In this document: one piece after another, positions 36,291 through 50,049 of the stretch
Numbering within the stretch: the stretch's first letter is position 1
Layout of the letters: each line of letters starts with the position of its first letter
Origin: Diospyros lotus
Taxonomy: Eukaryota > Streptophyta > Magnoliopsida > Ericales > Ebenaceae
DNA: 64,000 nt
Direction of reading: 5' to 3'
NCBI RefSeq assembly: GCF_014633365.1
Contig: NC_068347.1
Location: 32,530,116-32,594,115, forward strand
Notes under the pieces: generated by a model
Database searches by the model: none
Told to the model about the DNA's origin: nothing
The model's input: only the letters and a program-made list of their open reading frames with translations
Position numbers and translations under genes: made by a program

Positions 36291-38394
36291 AAAAAAAGAT
36301 AAAAATTTAATTAAAAACTTTATATTTAAACATAACATAATTCTTTAATGCTAATATAATAATTAATAACGTTTCCCTTTACTAACATTATTAATATTAA
36401 AAATAATATCATTAAATAAGTTTAAGAAATTTTGTTGTATAAATATAATTCTGAAAATATATGAAAGAGAACACTATAAATATATTTTATATACATCACT
36501 AAACAAGAAGACTTCCAGATTAATAGCTCATGCGCGAAACTTGATCATGAGAGGGTTGGGGGTTCGAATCCAGTAAAGAGTCTGAGATAATAGCGACGGA
36601 ATAATATTCCAGCGTTGCCATGTGGTGAGCAGATCTGTTAAAAAAGAATCAAATGTGCAACTTTGATAGTTTGATTCGAATGTGCAACACTTTTAATTAT
36701 TGCTGAGATTAATATCCCAGCGCTGCCACGTACGTATGCGAGGCGCTCATGAGGGAAGGGTAGAACCTGACACGCGTTCAATTTTGGGGCATCTGCTGAA
36801 TTTAGCAAATGAATTCGTCGCTAAAAAAATAACAAACTTTAGCAATGGAATAAATATGTCGCAAGGAAAAAAGAAAATAAAATAAAATAACTTGTAATTT
36901 CAAAACATAATTTTTACACTTTACAAAATGTGTAAAAAATTGAATTTTTTTTATAAAATATGAAATTCAAACTTTAATTTCACATTTTAATAATTAAATT
37001 TATATTGTTGACACAATCGTACATAAATTTATGTGTACAAAAAAAACATAATAGTACATAAATTAAAATCTAAATGTGCCCTATATACACATATATTTTT
37101 TTAAAGATATTGATCTTCATTATTGAGTAATATGTTATCCTTTAGCAAAAATTCATTTTTTTAAATGAATAATATGTAGATAAAATAAAAATAATAACCA
37201 CGATATTTAGATGATACGTACATTTCACTTGTTTTAAATTTCATTATTAACTATATGATGTAATGCTATATAATTTAGTAATTTAGTAATGCTGCTGAAA
37301 TTAATGTTTAACAAAATATTAATAAAAAATTATTGTGAAATTTATAAAATATTAATAAAAAATTATTGTGAAATTTATAAAATATTTATATTAAATTTAA
37401 AATTTGTTTTGAAAATACAATATTTCTCAATTGAGATAATTAATATGAAAATTAAACTTCTCAGTGACAATATTTCTCAATTGATTTAAGACTTACAAAA
37501 TAAACATATAATAATGAATGCAACAATAGTAATTGAAAAATTGTCTCAATTTAAAGCATTAGAAATAAAATATATGAAGTCATAAGTTATAACACTTGAA
37601 CACTTGTAATGAATATTCTCTAACTCTATAATTAATTAATGTTGCAGCATCTAAGTATATATAGTTGACAGTTAAACTATTGAAGATAGTTGATCTGTAT
37701 TAAATGCACTTGGAATTAATAATTACTCTTTAGTATTAAATTACAGTATTAATTTTTTTCCTTAATTCTTTATCTTTTATACTTATTTTTTTAATTAATG
37801 TGAACTCGTAAAATCAAATATCTATAAAAGAACTATATTAATTTTATTAGTTAAAAAAATAAAATAATTTTTAAAAATTTATTTTCCACCAACTAACAAT
37901 CACTCGGCACTAATTCTCCATCTGCGATGGGTAAGATTGTCTGTCGCAGATGATTGTTGATTTTAGTTTCCTCTCAAAATACTTATCATTTTTAGTTTAC
38001 AAAATATATATAATTTTTAATTTAAATTAATTAGTAAAATTATATTTATTTATGGCATAAATATTATTAATCATTTAAAAAATAAAAAATACATTTTTAT
38101 CTCTTCTTCTCCAATTAATAATAAATTTACAAATTCTTAAAAAATATTGTATTTATTTTTTGGTCATTATTCTATAAATAATTGTAATTGATTTATTTTT
38201 ATTAATTTTTTTCATTGTAAAATATTTTTTTCTTGATTAGTTTAATGTTGTAAAATTAAATAATTATAAATTAATTATATTTTAAAGTATTTTAAAAATA
38301 TAAATTTATTTTTAAATATATTTATTAATTTAAAATAATATATAATATATTAAATAATATATTTAATATAATAAATACAAAAGAGGGGCGCAGT

Positions 38395-38634
38395 ATTAGC
38401 AATGGGCACTACCCGTTGCTGACTGCGGCGAGCAATGCCCCGCCCCTCCCGCCCCCTCCCGCCACATCCCCCTCTTTTAAAACCTCCCCCTCCTTCCCTC
38501 TCCCTTAATTTAAAGCTCCTCCCCTTCCCCTCCGAGCTCAGATCTCTTCTCTCCATTTCTCCTAATTTGCTTTTTTCTTTATCTCTTCTCTATTCTTCAC
38601 TTTTTACTCTCACTGATATTCGAAGTTGATCAAG
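38395..38634 (+). other. Likely non-coding first exon of the CACTA transcript
   Basis: A CT-rich stretch (5' UTR-like) ends at CAAG followed by the donor GTATTT at 38635. The next plausible acceptor before the transposase ATG is TTTTCAG ending at 46126. The Gypsy-type LTR at 38800 would then lie inside this intron. Exon and promoter are inferred from composition and splice motifs only. Confidence 0.4.
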
Positions 38635-38799
38635 GTATTTTTTATTTTTAGTTCTTAATTATCTAATTACAATCTTGAATATTTGTTACATAATAGGTAC
38701 TATTTGATTAATTATTAAGTTGTAAATGTTGTTAATATTAATATTTCTGTTAATGTTATTAATATTAATATTTTTGTTAATTGTTTACATAATATGCAC

Positions 38800-41700
38800 T
38801 GTAACGCCCCGTTTTTCGGGCGCGTTATAAACTTGGGACAATTCCGGGACAAATTTTTTTTTTCTTTCAAACACTAAAGCTAAACCACATGATACCTCGA
38901 ATCGGTCCCAGAACTTCCAATCATTTTTTCTCGAAAGAGAATCACTATTCATATCAAATGCGGAAGCAAAGATCGAAACCTGATATCTTAACATTAATCG
39001 TAAATAAATTCAACATTCCTCAAACGTTCAGAATTTAAAGTAGCAGAACTTAAATCCATGGGCTGTGCAACATACATTTCACTCTTCATGCACTCAACTA
39101 AGTGCCATTTCATGCCTCATTTATCCTTGTATTTGCTAACATCTCCACTTGGAACATTTGAATATTCCATGGGCAAAGCCCAAGTTAGATGATGAATCAT
39201 CTAAGTAAGGGTATATAATGCTATGTCATGTGTGTATGCAATGTCCTTCATCGTAGGTGTCAACTGCACCTCTCATGCTGCCTACCATTTTTGCAGCCCC
39301 CTCTCTTTCGAGACCGGGGTGTATGGGTGCACCCTTGGTAAAACAGCAGTGCCAGTTCGTACTCCTTACGGTCTCAAATGCACGTGATTGATTAGTGGTT
39401 AATTTTATAAAAATTTTGTTATAATTATATCCTTCTTTTGATCTTAAAAATAGTTTAAATTAGATATTAATATATATTTTATGGTTATATGCAAGTTTAA
39501 ATTGAAAAATGAATGAAATGAAATTTTAAAGTAAAATTTAATAATAATAATAATAATATATAAAATTATATATAATACATATACATCATTATATGCATTC
39601 ATGTAATATATATAATATAATATAATATATATATATGTGCCATGTGTAATACATATATATAATATATAATTTATTAATAATATTAAATTATTTTTATTTT
39701 TTAGGCATGAAGAATTAAAGCCCATGAAGACTTAAAGTCCATGAAGAATTCAAGTCCATGAAGAAATCAAACCCATGGAGAAATCAAGCCCATGAAGAAT
39801 TCAAGTCCATGAAGAAATCAAGCACATGAAAAATTAAAGTCCATGAAGAATTTAAGCCCATGAAGAATTAAGGCCCAATTTGAGCAACCCATGGAAGATA
39901 TTACTTGGAGAAGGCCCAAGGATTATTTTTAATCCTAATGAAGATTAAAAATCAATTTATAGAAATCTATTTTTATTTTTTATGTGAGAGCTTTATTAGG
40001 TGTGTTTTTTTAGCTAAAATCCACTTAACTATTAGGTGGATATTATAGCTAAAATCCATTTAACTTTATGAATGCTTTATTAGGTATGTATTTTAGCTAA
40101 AATCCATTTAATATTAGGTGTGTATTATAGCTAAAATCCATTTAACTTTAAGTGTGTGAGTGCCCATTAGATATAATTATGTCTAGTTGAATAATTGAAA
40201 TTGTGTGGTTTGTATTGCATCTTGTGGCCTATAAATAGATCACTTGATTGCATTTGTAAGTGTGATTATTATTCTTGAATCAAAGTTTAGTTGTTTCCTT
40301 ATAATTCTCTCTTTGAGAATTGTTCTTGTTCTTTCCCCTTTTCTTTAGTATTCTCTCTTGTGATCTTACTTCCTTCCTTTCTTCTTTTAAATTCTTATGT
40401 CATTTATTATTACTTTATTATTCACCGCCTAAATGGCCGGTTAATTTGTGCCTTTAAATTTCTGCAATTTTCATTCTTGTATTTTAATTGTTCACCGCCT
40501 AAATGGACGGTTAGTTTCTTGCCTTTAAATTCTTGCAATTTTAATTCTTGTATTTTAATTATCTACCGCCTAAATGGCCGGTTAGTTTCTTCTATTTTAA
40601 TTCCTGTCATTTAAATTCTGTTATTTAAATTATGTCATTTAAATTGTTGTCAATTAATTTAACAGAGATGAGTAGCTAAATCTAATCTTGGGTTAAGGCA
40701 AGGACAGTGTCTAACGCCAATGATTCCCAAAGAAAGCTACGCTTTAAATGAGTAACATTGGTTTAAACTTCAATATGAGTGTGTTTTGATTATTGAAAAA
40801 TCACTAGGTTTGGATTGGAGCGTAAGCCTAACTTAGAGCTTTCATGTCACGCATGAGAGTTACTAGAACTGGAAACGCTATCATACCCAAACCCGGATGA
40901 TTAATTTAGTTGTTTTGTGTATTAATTGTAATTGAATTTATGGTAGTTTCTTAAATTAGAATCCCGCATATCATGTATGGGGATTGCTTAAACTAGAGCT
41001 ATCATTATCTTTAATTGCATTTAATAACAAATCCTCATATCTGAAATTAAATTAATGTTGCTAATCTTTTATGCTAATATTTGGGAATCAACGGGTTGGC
41101 ACTGAAATTGTCTTAACTCAAGTACTTTCCAATTTCATATTCTCACGTTTAGTATTTATTTCAACTTCTGTCTTGCTTTATTTTCTAGTATTTGTTATCT
41201 AAAAAAATCATAAAAAAATCATGTTATCAATCTATCTAAATGCGTGTGCGTGTGTGTGACATTCTTTTTTTTCTTTTGCCATAAATAAATCTCTCAGTGG
41301 ACGACCTGGACTTATCCAGAAAGTATAAATTTAAATTTGAACTACAACTGCACTCGTACACTGACGAGTATAAACCTCTCGCCTAAATAAATAAATAAAA
41401 TATAAAATTTTTATTGTGTTTTGTTTTGTGTTTTAATTGCAGGGTGAGAGTGCAGTCAGTGATCGATGATATCAACGTGTATTTATGCATTTCATAGTCA
41501 TGTATGCAATCTACGTGATGGATACATATCAAGGCATGTCAATATAAAAACATTTTCGAGGAAGTACAACTTACTAACCAAGCATTTTCCATAAAACTAA
41601 CTTTAATTAGGGAGTATCACTTACCTTCTCAAGCTTATCGGGTTACCTCAATATCCGTGCCTTGCCTCTATTTGCGTGCCAACCTCAAAATTTGCACGAG

Positions 41701-43410
41701 TCTCTTCAACTTCAGCCTCAAAATATCCTTGACTTAGCCTCTCCGGCTTCCTCGGTACGCGTGCCATCTCCTCGAAATGCGTGCCCATGCCGTTTTCTCA
41801 CCAAAATCTCCGGGATATTACCGAAACATAATTTCCTATTTTTTGAAATTTTTCTAGAATTTTTTTTCTATTTATTTCTTATTTTTTCCTCTATTTCTCT
41901 TTTTTTTTTCCTTTTTCTTTTTTTTTTTTTTTTCTTCTTCTCCCTATTCATCTTCTCCTTCCCCTGCTCCTTCTGCAACCCACGAACAGCCATTTCTTCC
42001 TTCCTTCATTATTCTTTTTTTTTTCTTTATTTCTTTCTTTCTTTTCTTCTTTCTTCTTTCTCTTCTCTTCTCTTCTCTTCTTCTTCTTCTTCTTCCTTCT
42101 CTTTTCTTTTTCTTCCTCTCCTTTCTTCTTCCTCTCTCCCCTGTCTCCTGCGCACAATGCCGCGTGCACCAGCTCCACCTCCGCAGCTATTCCGCCCATC
42201 TCCGATCATCACGATCGTCTTCTAACAGCCGCACGACCATCGCCACAGCCGCCCGAACCAATAACCATCTTCTTCGCGCGACTCGAGCTGCTATGTGCTC
42301 GCTGTCATGTCCACCGATCTCTATTACTGGTTCACCAAGGCCCCTTGGTTGCTGCCCCGCCGCTAACCTTCCCGTCTTCCACATGATCGGCTCAGCCCGT
42401 CACTGCCGCGAACCACCAGCCAGCCTCCTCGCCTCGGCCATCGCTGCCCTGCTTGATGTTCGTCGGCCATGGCCGCTCTAGCTTGCTGAAAGCTCACGGC
42501 CATGGCTACCGCGAGCTAGTTGCTTCCAGCTCTCTCACAATCTCTCCCCCTCTCTATCTCTTGATCTCTCATTTGTTTGCTTCTCAATCGGCCGATTCTC
42601 TTGCCTATTTATAGGCAGCCACGACTTGCTCTCCAAAGTGCATATATATATAAATATATATTGTACATCACATTAATCACGTAATCTCTCAAATTCGGCT
42701 GCCATTTCCTCAAATCTAGCTGCCACATCTCCTGCTAAAATCTCTTTAATCTTGCGCAAATCTCGGATGCGGCTGAATTACAAGAATTTCTTAGCTATGA
42801 AGATCTCACAGAGGCTGCCTCTGCCATTCACGCATATATGCACGTGCATATATATATATATAACTATTTATTACACTTTAAATTAAGAGAAATTATATAT
42901 TAATCCCCAATTTTATCATAATATCACTTAGGAAATTTTCTTATTGTAACCATGCCCTAAAACACCGATTAAACTTGCATTTTAATACCGAAAATCCACA
43001 ATTAATAACTTGAATTTTACTCGATATAGATGACTTTTTGCCCCAATGACCTTACCGGGTCGTCGATTCATCCCAAAATCACTGAAGGGTTACTCATTAC
43101 GCAAAATCGAAGCCCCTCTAGGGTTCCATTAATTTTTTTTTTTGGAGTCTCATATGACAATTCGATTTTTCAGCCTAAATGGCAACTGCAATTTAGCTGT
43201 ACCAAAAACTGTTCCTAATCCGATTTCTTTTGATACCATAAATCCTATCTCGAAACGCTCATCGAGACCATATAATTTTCTTTAGACAATTTCACTCCGA
43301 GACATTCCCTGCAATTGATTCGGTACTTGAAATTACTATAAAATCAATTTTTCGATGTTCTAAACTCATTGAAATTATGTGGCAACCTTATCTAAACATG
43401 GGGTATTACA
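38800..43410 (-). mobile_element. Gypsy-type solo LTR carrying a further insertion, TSD TGCAC
   Basis: Starts TGTAACGCCCCGTTTTTCGG and ends GGGGTATTACA, flanked by perfect TGCAC (38795-38799 and 43411-43415). Removing the insertion at 39387-41474 leaves about 2.5 kb, the length of the other solo LTRs here. A near-terminal GCGGAAGCAAAG block and a pyrimidine-rich tract near the far end (41880-42160) match the family layout. No coding domain. Confidence 0.88.
39387..41474 (+). mobile_element. 2.1 kb LTR-like insertion within the solo LTR
   Basis: Flanked by ACGTG at 39382-39386 and 41475-41479. It contains an 18 bp tandem repeat (CCATGAAGAATTAAAG variants, 39719-39870) and three copies of a roughly 70 bp unit with CCGCCTAAATGGCCGG (40428-40585). 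A TATAAATAG box near 40231 suggests an LTR promoter on the + strand. No protein. Because of microhomology the exact ends may be shifted by two bases (TGATTG...ATATCA). It may be the LTR of a large non-coding retrotransposon derivative. Confidence 0.6.
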
Positions 43411-43784
43411 TGCACTATTTGATTAATTGTTAAGTTGTAAATAGTTGTTAATGTTAGTATTTTTGTTAACGTTAATATTTTTGTTAACTATTAATGTTAA
43501 TATTTATTATAATATTAATTAACTGTTATTTATTAATGTGTTATATTATTTAATACATTAAATAATAATATTAGATCTGTTATTTATTTAGTAATAATAA
43601 CAAATCTATTAGTATTATTTATAACAGATGTATAAATAATCTATTATAAATGATCTGTTAGTATATTTTATGTTATAATTTTAAATATTTGTTAGTATTA
43701 TTTTTGTTATTATTTATAAATTATTATTATGTATTATGTGATTTAATTAAATAAATTAAATTTAAAATAATATATAATTAAAAA

Positions 43785-44115
43785 TTGAGTGACTGTGTGG
43801 GAGGGAGGAGCGACTGTTAGGGGGAGGGTTTATTATATATTTTGTATTATTATTATTATGTATTATGTGATTTAATTAAATAAATTAAATTTAAAATAGT
43901 ATATAATAAAAAAAATGGTGACTGTGTGGGAGGGGGGGTGACTGTTAGGGAGGGGGTAAGGATTTATTATATATTTTATATTATTATTATTATGTATTAT
44001 ATATTTTGTATAAATTATTATTATGTATTTTGTGATTTAAATAAATAAATAAAATTTAAAATAATATATAGTTCAAAACTTTGTGATTTGGGGGAGGGCG
44101 GCTGTTAGGGGGTTA
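43785..44115. repeat. Tandem repeat of about 130-160 bp in the CACTA element
   Basis: Three units share GACTGTGTGGGAGGG or a variant, a G-rich GACTGTTAGGGGG, and then an AT-rich TTATGTATTATGTGATTTAA block. They occur near 43790, 43917 and 44078 within non-coding CACTA sequence. Confidence 0.65.
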
Positions 44116-46818
44116 AATTAAAAATAAATGTTTAATATAAAAATATTATATTAAATATTTAGTAAAATGATTAAAAATATGAGAAATGAATAAAAATAGG
44201 AGTTTTATTATAGGAAATTAAATAATTTGTAAGATTTTTAATAGAGTAAAAATTACAGTTTCTTCTCGTTGTGCCTTTTATACGTTAGATTTTAGATTAT
44301 CAGGAAGATGAGAAATTAATGAATAAAAATAAGTAGATGATATTTTAAATAGATAAAAAAATTGTAAATAAAAAAATATAAGAGTTTTTTGTAATTATTA
44401 TTTTTAATATAAAAAATAATTATTCAATCTAAAAATAGATATAAATTTTATAATGATTTTAAACAAATTTAAAAAAATAAATTTGTTTTAGTAAATTTTC
44501 GTATGGAATTTTTTTTTTGTTTCTAAGTTAAAACATATTTTTTTTATTTTTAATTTTTTGTGGATGAAACTGTTTTTAATTTCATTTTTTTAACACATAG
44601 AATGAATAATAAGAATAGGAGTTTTAATTTTAAATAATATATGTATATTAGGTGATTTTGTTTAGTTTTTAAGTCGTTTAATATTTTCAATATTATTTGG
44701 GAAAATTAGAATTAAAGAATAATCAAAACATTAAACATTAGAATTAAAATGAAAACATTAAATGAGAGAATTCTTGAATGTTTTAATTTAGAATTTATGA
44801 TGTGATTTAATTTGTAGCTCAAAAATGATTTAATTTGTGATGTGATTATTTAATTCAATGCTCTAGTCACTGGCACGACAAGCACCGGAATCAAACATGG
44901 AATATTCCATGTTAATCCCACTATAATTGCAATTGCTTGCACAAAATTTATAAATTAATTTATATTTGGCATTAGGTGTGGAGTTTCATTTATTTTTGGC
45001 ATGTTGACTGTGTGGGTTATGAGGTATCAAATTAATTTATTTAATACTCAATATTTTTAAATGCCAAAAATTAATGGCAAAGTTTGAAGAGTTATATAAT
45101 TTTCTTACATCTCTCATGTTTTGGGATATATAAGATATATGGGGTTAGGTAGGTGAGTGTTTTAAAAATAAATTATTAATAAAATTTAAATAAAATTTTA
45201 ATTTTATATTTAGTATTTAGTATTATTTAAAATTTTTAATGTTATTAATATTAATAATATAGTTAAATAATTTTAGTAGGATTAAATAAAATTATTTTGC
45301 ACAATTGCGGTTTTAAATGTATAATCTTAATAAAATTAGATAATAATAATTGATTTTAATTAAATTAATAATAATCACAATTAGGGTTTTAAATGTGGTG
45401 TGGTTGGGGCTTTGGCTCACGGGTTTGGTTAATTGTAAATTTGCAATAAATTTAAAATTGTAAAATAATTTATATTAATTTTTTATTAAGTTATTAATAT
45501 TACTATAAATTTGGTTGTTAAATAATTTTTTTAGGGCCAAATCAATGTTTTCTTAATTAATTTTGATATTTTGACTTTAATTTTAATTAAAATAATTATT
45601 CACAAAAAAAAATATGTATTAGTAATGTTCTTAAGAATAAAGCCTAATTTTCTAACTTTATTTTTTATTAAATCTCTTGTTAGAAATTAAAATAATTTAA
45701 TTTTTTAATTTTATTAATTATATATTATAAATTTAAAATAATAAATATATGTTTTTTAATTTTTTAATAATATGGGTTTCAAGATTTAAGCAAGGTTTAA
45801 CTTTAGGTTTAATGAAGACTAATCTTAACAAAATTATACAATAATACATAATTGAAATAAATAAAAACTTGTTGTTTAGTCTAGTTTAATTTAAAAAATG
45901 ATTAGTTTAACGATAAATAATATATTTAAATATAACAGTTGAATGTTCGATAATATAGTTGTCAAGTTAGTTATTTATTTAATATAATATTAAAATTATA
46001 ACTACAAATATAATGTTATTAATTATTTGGTTAAACTTTTGTTACTTGGTAAAAAATTTAAAGTTCTGTACATCTGAAAGTGGAATTATAAATTACATAC
46101 TAAATAATGGTTTTGTGAATTTTCAGGATAGTTTTTTCGTCATACATATTATTTAATTTAAAATGAAAATTCCGTCGCATCGTAAGTGGATTGATAATAA
46201 GTGTAAGCCAAGAATGAGTGGGATTACTAAAGAATTTTATGAGGGTGTCGATGAGTTCATTCAATTTGCGTCTACCCAAGAAAGTTTTAGAAGATTAGAA
46301 GGAAAGTTAAAGTGTCATTGTATGAAATGCGAGTATCTAAGGTTTAAATCAGTCAATGAGGTGAAAAGAGATATTTATAAACATGGATTCATGAAAGGTT
46401 ATTATTATTAGACGCATCATGGTGAAGAAGTGCATGTTGTGCCTCATTCAGTTGTTGAAAATGAATATTATAGAAAAGACAATTTTAGGGATCAGTTTAA
46501 TTCCTATGAACAGATGGTAATGGATGCGGCTAGGCCATCAAATGCGCTATATATAATGCAAGAGACTGGTATTGAAAGTGGTTATCAGACTTACAATATA
46601 GATGAAACACCGAATGAAATTGCGACTTGGCCATCAAATGCGCCATATATAATGCAAGAGACTGATACTGGAAGTGGTTATCAGACTTACAATGTAGATA
46701 AAACACCGAATGAAAATGCACAAGCATTTTATGACATGTTATCTACTGCACAAGCTCTATTGTATCCAAACTGCAAAGTAGAAAGTGAACTTTCTACTGC
46801 AGTTAGGATGTTGAGTAT

Positions 46819-47498
46819 TGTTATACGCTATTCCAGCATCACCCCTATATGAGCCAGGCTCAGTCCAATGAGCCGACCCAATCACCCAGAGCTCGGAAAG
46901 ATCCCAGCGACCTCGTCAAATGAAATCCATACACCACCGAAACCCGAAGCCTGTAAAGCAAGCACCTTACGAGCTCCTGATAAAACTCTTGGTGAGCTCT
47001 CAACGATCGACTAACGGGCTCGCTATAAAACCCTCAGTTCGCTGTAACACCCAGGTCGCTGGCCTAAGATCATCAGCTCACATAAGTGGTAAAGTTACTG
47101 AGAAGTCAGAGGTAGGGACTATTCACTTTACCTGCAACAACCTATGCCCCTCGTAATGAGGATCCCACTCCCATTTTATGTAAACGATAAGGGCAGTTTG
47201 TCCGCCATTATACAATCATTGTATTTTTATATGTTATCTAAATTGTAAAAGCTCCTCAGTATAAAGGAGAATGGTAGATATCATGAGGGGCAATGACAGA
47301 AGGAATAATGAGATACCGCCATTCTGAGAGAATAATCAGAGGGCGGTCGTGGAGTAGGCATCGTTCTGGCCGAACCACGTAAAAATTCTGATGTTGACTC
47401 ACGTTTGGAATTTGGGGTTCTTTTCATCTTCTTGGTATTTTGGATTTACTCACCGCAGCCCAAAACGAATCACGGTCGGCTGAAATCGAACGTCGACA
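46819..47498. mobile_element. 680 bp solo LTR in the transposase gene, TSD AGTAT
   Basis: Starts TGTTATACGCTATTCC and ends ACGTCGACA, with perfect AGTAT on both sides (46814-46818 and 47499-47503). Deleting it restores continuity of the transposase sequence. No coding capacity; family not assigned. Confidence 0.85.
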
Positions 47499-48026
47499 AG
47501 TATAAAGTCTGATTATAACAATCCTGAAGGTGGATATAATGAAATCATGCAGTTTATGCATCAAACAATGCCAACTAGTAATCGAGTGCCAATTGATTTT
47601 TATCATACCAAGAAATTGGTTTCACAACTTGGCCTCGGTTATCAGAAGATTGATTGTTGTTCAAATGGGTGTATGTTGTATTACAAGGATGATGAATCCG
47701 GGATGAATTGTAAGTTTTGTGGTCATCCTCATTTTAAACCTGTAAGAAGTGGGAAAGGAAAATTTAAACAAATTTCTTATAAAAAAATGTGGTATTTGCC
47801 TCTCATACCAAGACTACAGAGAATATATACTTTTATGGTTACAACTGCGAGCATAAGATAGCATCATGAAAGTTGGAGGGATCCTGGTGTTTTGTCTCAC
47901 CCGTCTGACGGGGAAGTATGGAAACATTTTGATTAGAAATATCCTAACTTTGCCGCTGATCCTAGAAATGTGAGGTTTGGTCTTTATGCAGATGGATTCA
48001 CTCCATATGGTAATTCGGGTCGGCCA

Positions 48027-48186
48027 TGTAATACCCCGAGAGCCCAGAGAAGTTAGTATATAACTCCCAAGTTAAGCGTGCTTGACCTGGGGTAATCCAG
48101 GGATGGGTGACCCCCCTGGGAAGTTCGTGTAGGCCCATCAGTGTAAGTTGTTCCGGATCTTCCTATTGCTCGAACGGGATGTTACA
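48027..48186 (+). mobile_element. Cassandra solo LTR in the transposase gene, TSD GGCCA
   Basis: Starts TGTAATACCCCGAGAGCC and ends GGGATGTTACA, with perfect TSD GGCCA (48022-48026 and 48187-48191). The 5S-like block (AAGTTAAGCGTGCTTGACC, GGATGGGTGACC) is complete. Relative to the LTRs at 33815 it lacks about 70 bp upstream of that block, giving a 160 bp LTR. It splits the TNP2 segment after FTPYGNSG. Confidence 0.92.
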
Positions 48187-48542
48187 GGCCATATTCTTAT
48201 TGGCCAGTTATTGTGACACCATATAACTTACCTCCTGAATTATGTTTGAAGAGAGAGTTTTTTTCTGACTGCTATTATTTCAGGTCCATCAAATCCGAAA
48301 AACAAGATAGATGTGTTCTTACAACCTTTAATTGATGAACTAAAATTGTTGTGATACAAAAGTGTTCTGACTAATGATATATCAACAAAAAATAATTTTT
48401 TCATGAAAGCTACTCTATTGTGGACCGTCAATGATTTTCCTGCCTATGGAATGTTATCTAGTTGGATGACATCGGGTAGATTAGCGTGTCCATATTGTAT
48501 GGAGAAAACTAAAGCATTCAACCTCAAGTATGGTGAAAAGAC

Positions 48543-50049
48543 TGAAGGATCATGAACGAGGATACAAAAGCATGCAACGGAAGCGTTTTAATCAAAAAAC
48601 GTTCCTTGTATTGATTAGAATCTAGGAGACTTACTTTTTCGGCGGATTACCGGACGGAATGGAGCGATAGGAGCAGGATGAGCGGGAACCTCTTCTCGTA
48701 GTGGAGACGACGGCTGTCCTGCAATCCTTCGGCTCCTTCGCATCAGAACTCAAAGGCACTCTTTCGATCTTTCGGAGTATGACTCGAACTCGTGGCCTCT
48801 CTTTCGGTGAAGAAGAGTCAAAAACGACTTAAATGAAAAAACAACCAAGGAGAGAATATAAAGGGAGAACCCTAGGGTTAAAACCCTAGTGGGCCAAAAC
48901 CTAATGGGCCAAGTCCATTTAATTAATTTTCTAATTGGGTTAGCCCAATTAATTAATTAAACTAATGAACTATTATTTTATTCTAGCCCAATTAATTATG
49001 GACCATTCTGAATAAAATAATTCTCTCTCAATATAATTCATCCAACAAGCCAAATGTATTAAATAATACATGAGTTATATCGAGCTACCCCGGGGACCAA
49101 AAGACAAATTATTCACGGCTACTAAAATGACCAAAATATCCCTGCTACCTAGTAGCTATATTTTGTCATTCTAAGTGTTCTAACTATCACCATATGGTAA
49201 CACTGACCCCACGAATAATTTTGCATATGCCATGTCTTTGACCTACTAGTGTAATGACGAAAATACCCCTCTGCGTAACACCCATCATTTAGAAAGGAAT
49301 AATGTACTAACACCTCTCTAAATGATTTCTACCATCCTTAGATCACTAGTCCAATAATCTGTGACTACTCGAATGTACTTGCTTATCACTGGGAGCTACC
49401 CAGAAGCACACACTCTTAAGTCACGTTCCAAGGGCCCTGGATTATTTGATTATTCTTGGACAATCACAAGGGGGTGAATCACAGAAACTATCTTGTATTA
49501 GTCTGTCTTAGCTAATTAAAAATCATACTCCCAACTCAAAAGGATATTGATCTTTGATAGACCTCACCTACAATGAATCTAAGAATATAGCTCTAGGTTC
49601 ACTAGACCACCAACTAATACTCAAGTATTAGAGCACTCGTCCACGTAGTAGCAGTGATAGACTAGCTCCATGATAATTAGTACTTTGTCATTAGCTTCTA
49701 TCACAGGTCCACTCTACGCATTCCAAATGCGCTTGTACAATTAGAGTAAACGGACTGTTTACTGGCTAAGGCAAGCCATCCTCCATTAGGATCTATTGCA
49801 CAATGATCTTATCATGATAGAATGCCCAGTTCTATCAAAAGATCAAGAGTAATATTTTTCTTGCTTATTAAGTACCCATGATTCATGCCTAACTGTGAAG
49901 AACGACCCATCACATGAATCACTTACTTAATAGCATGGACACTTTTCCAACGATTAAATGCAAATAATATATGTGCCATGAACTGAATAAAAGAAACATC
50001 ATTACCATAAATTAAACAAAACGTGTCTTTAGGGCATACATTTCCAACA
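48543..50049 (-). mobile_element. Copia-type solo LTR in the transposase gene, TSD AAGAC
   Basis: Perfect AAGAC flanks (48538-48542 and 50050-50054). Read on the minus strand it begins TGTTGGAAATGTATGCCC, a start typical of long Copia LTRs (SIRE/Angela type in plants), and ends ATGATCCTTCA. 1507 bp, no coding domain. Confidence 0.88.

Noticed and set aside
36525..36590. tRNA-like or SINE-like stretch (TAGCTCATGCGCG and GGGTTCGAATCC)
   Set aside because: It has A-box-like and B-box-like sequences inside the CACTA element, but no convincing cloverleaf and no SINE tail or TSD. It may be a worn tRNA-derived fragment; not called.
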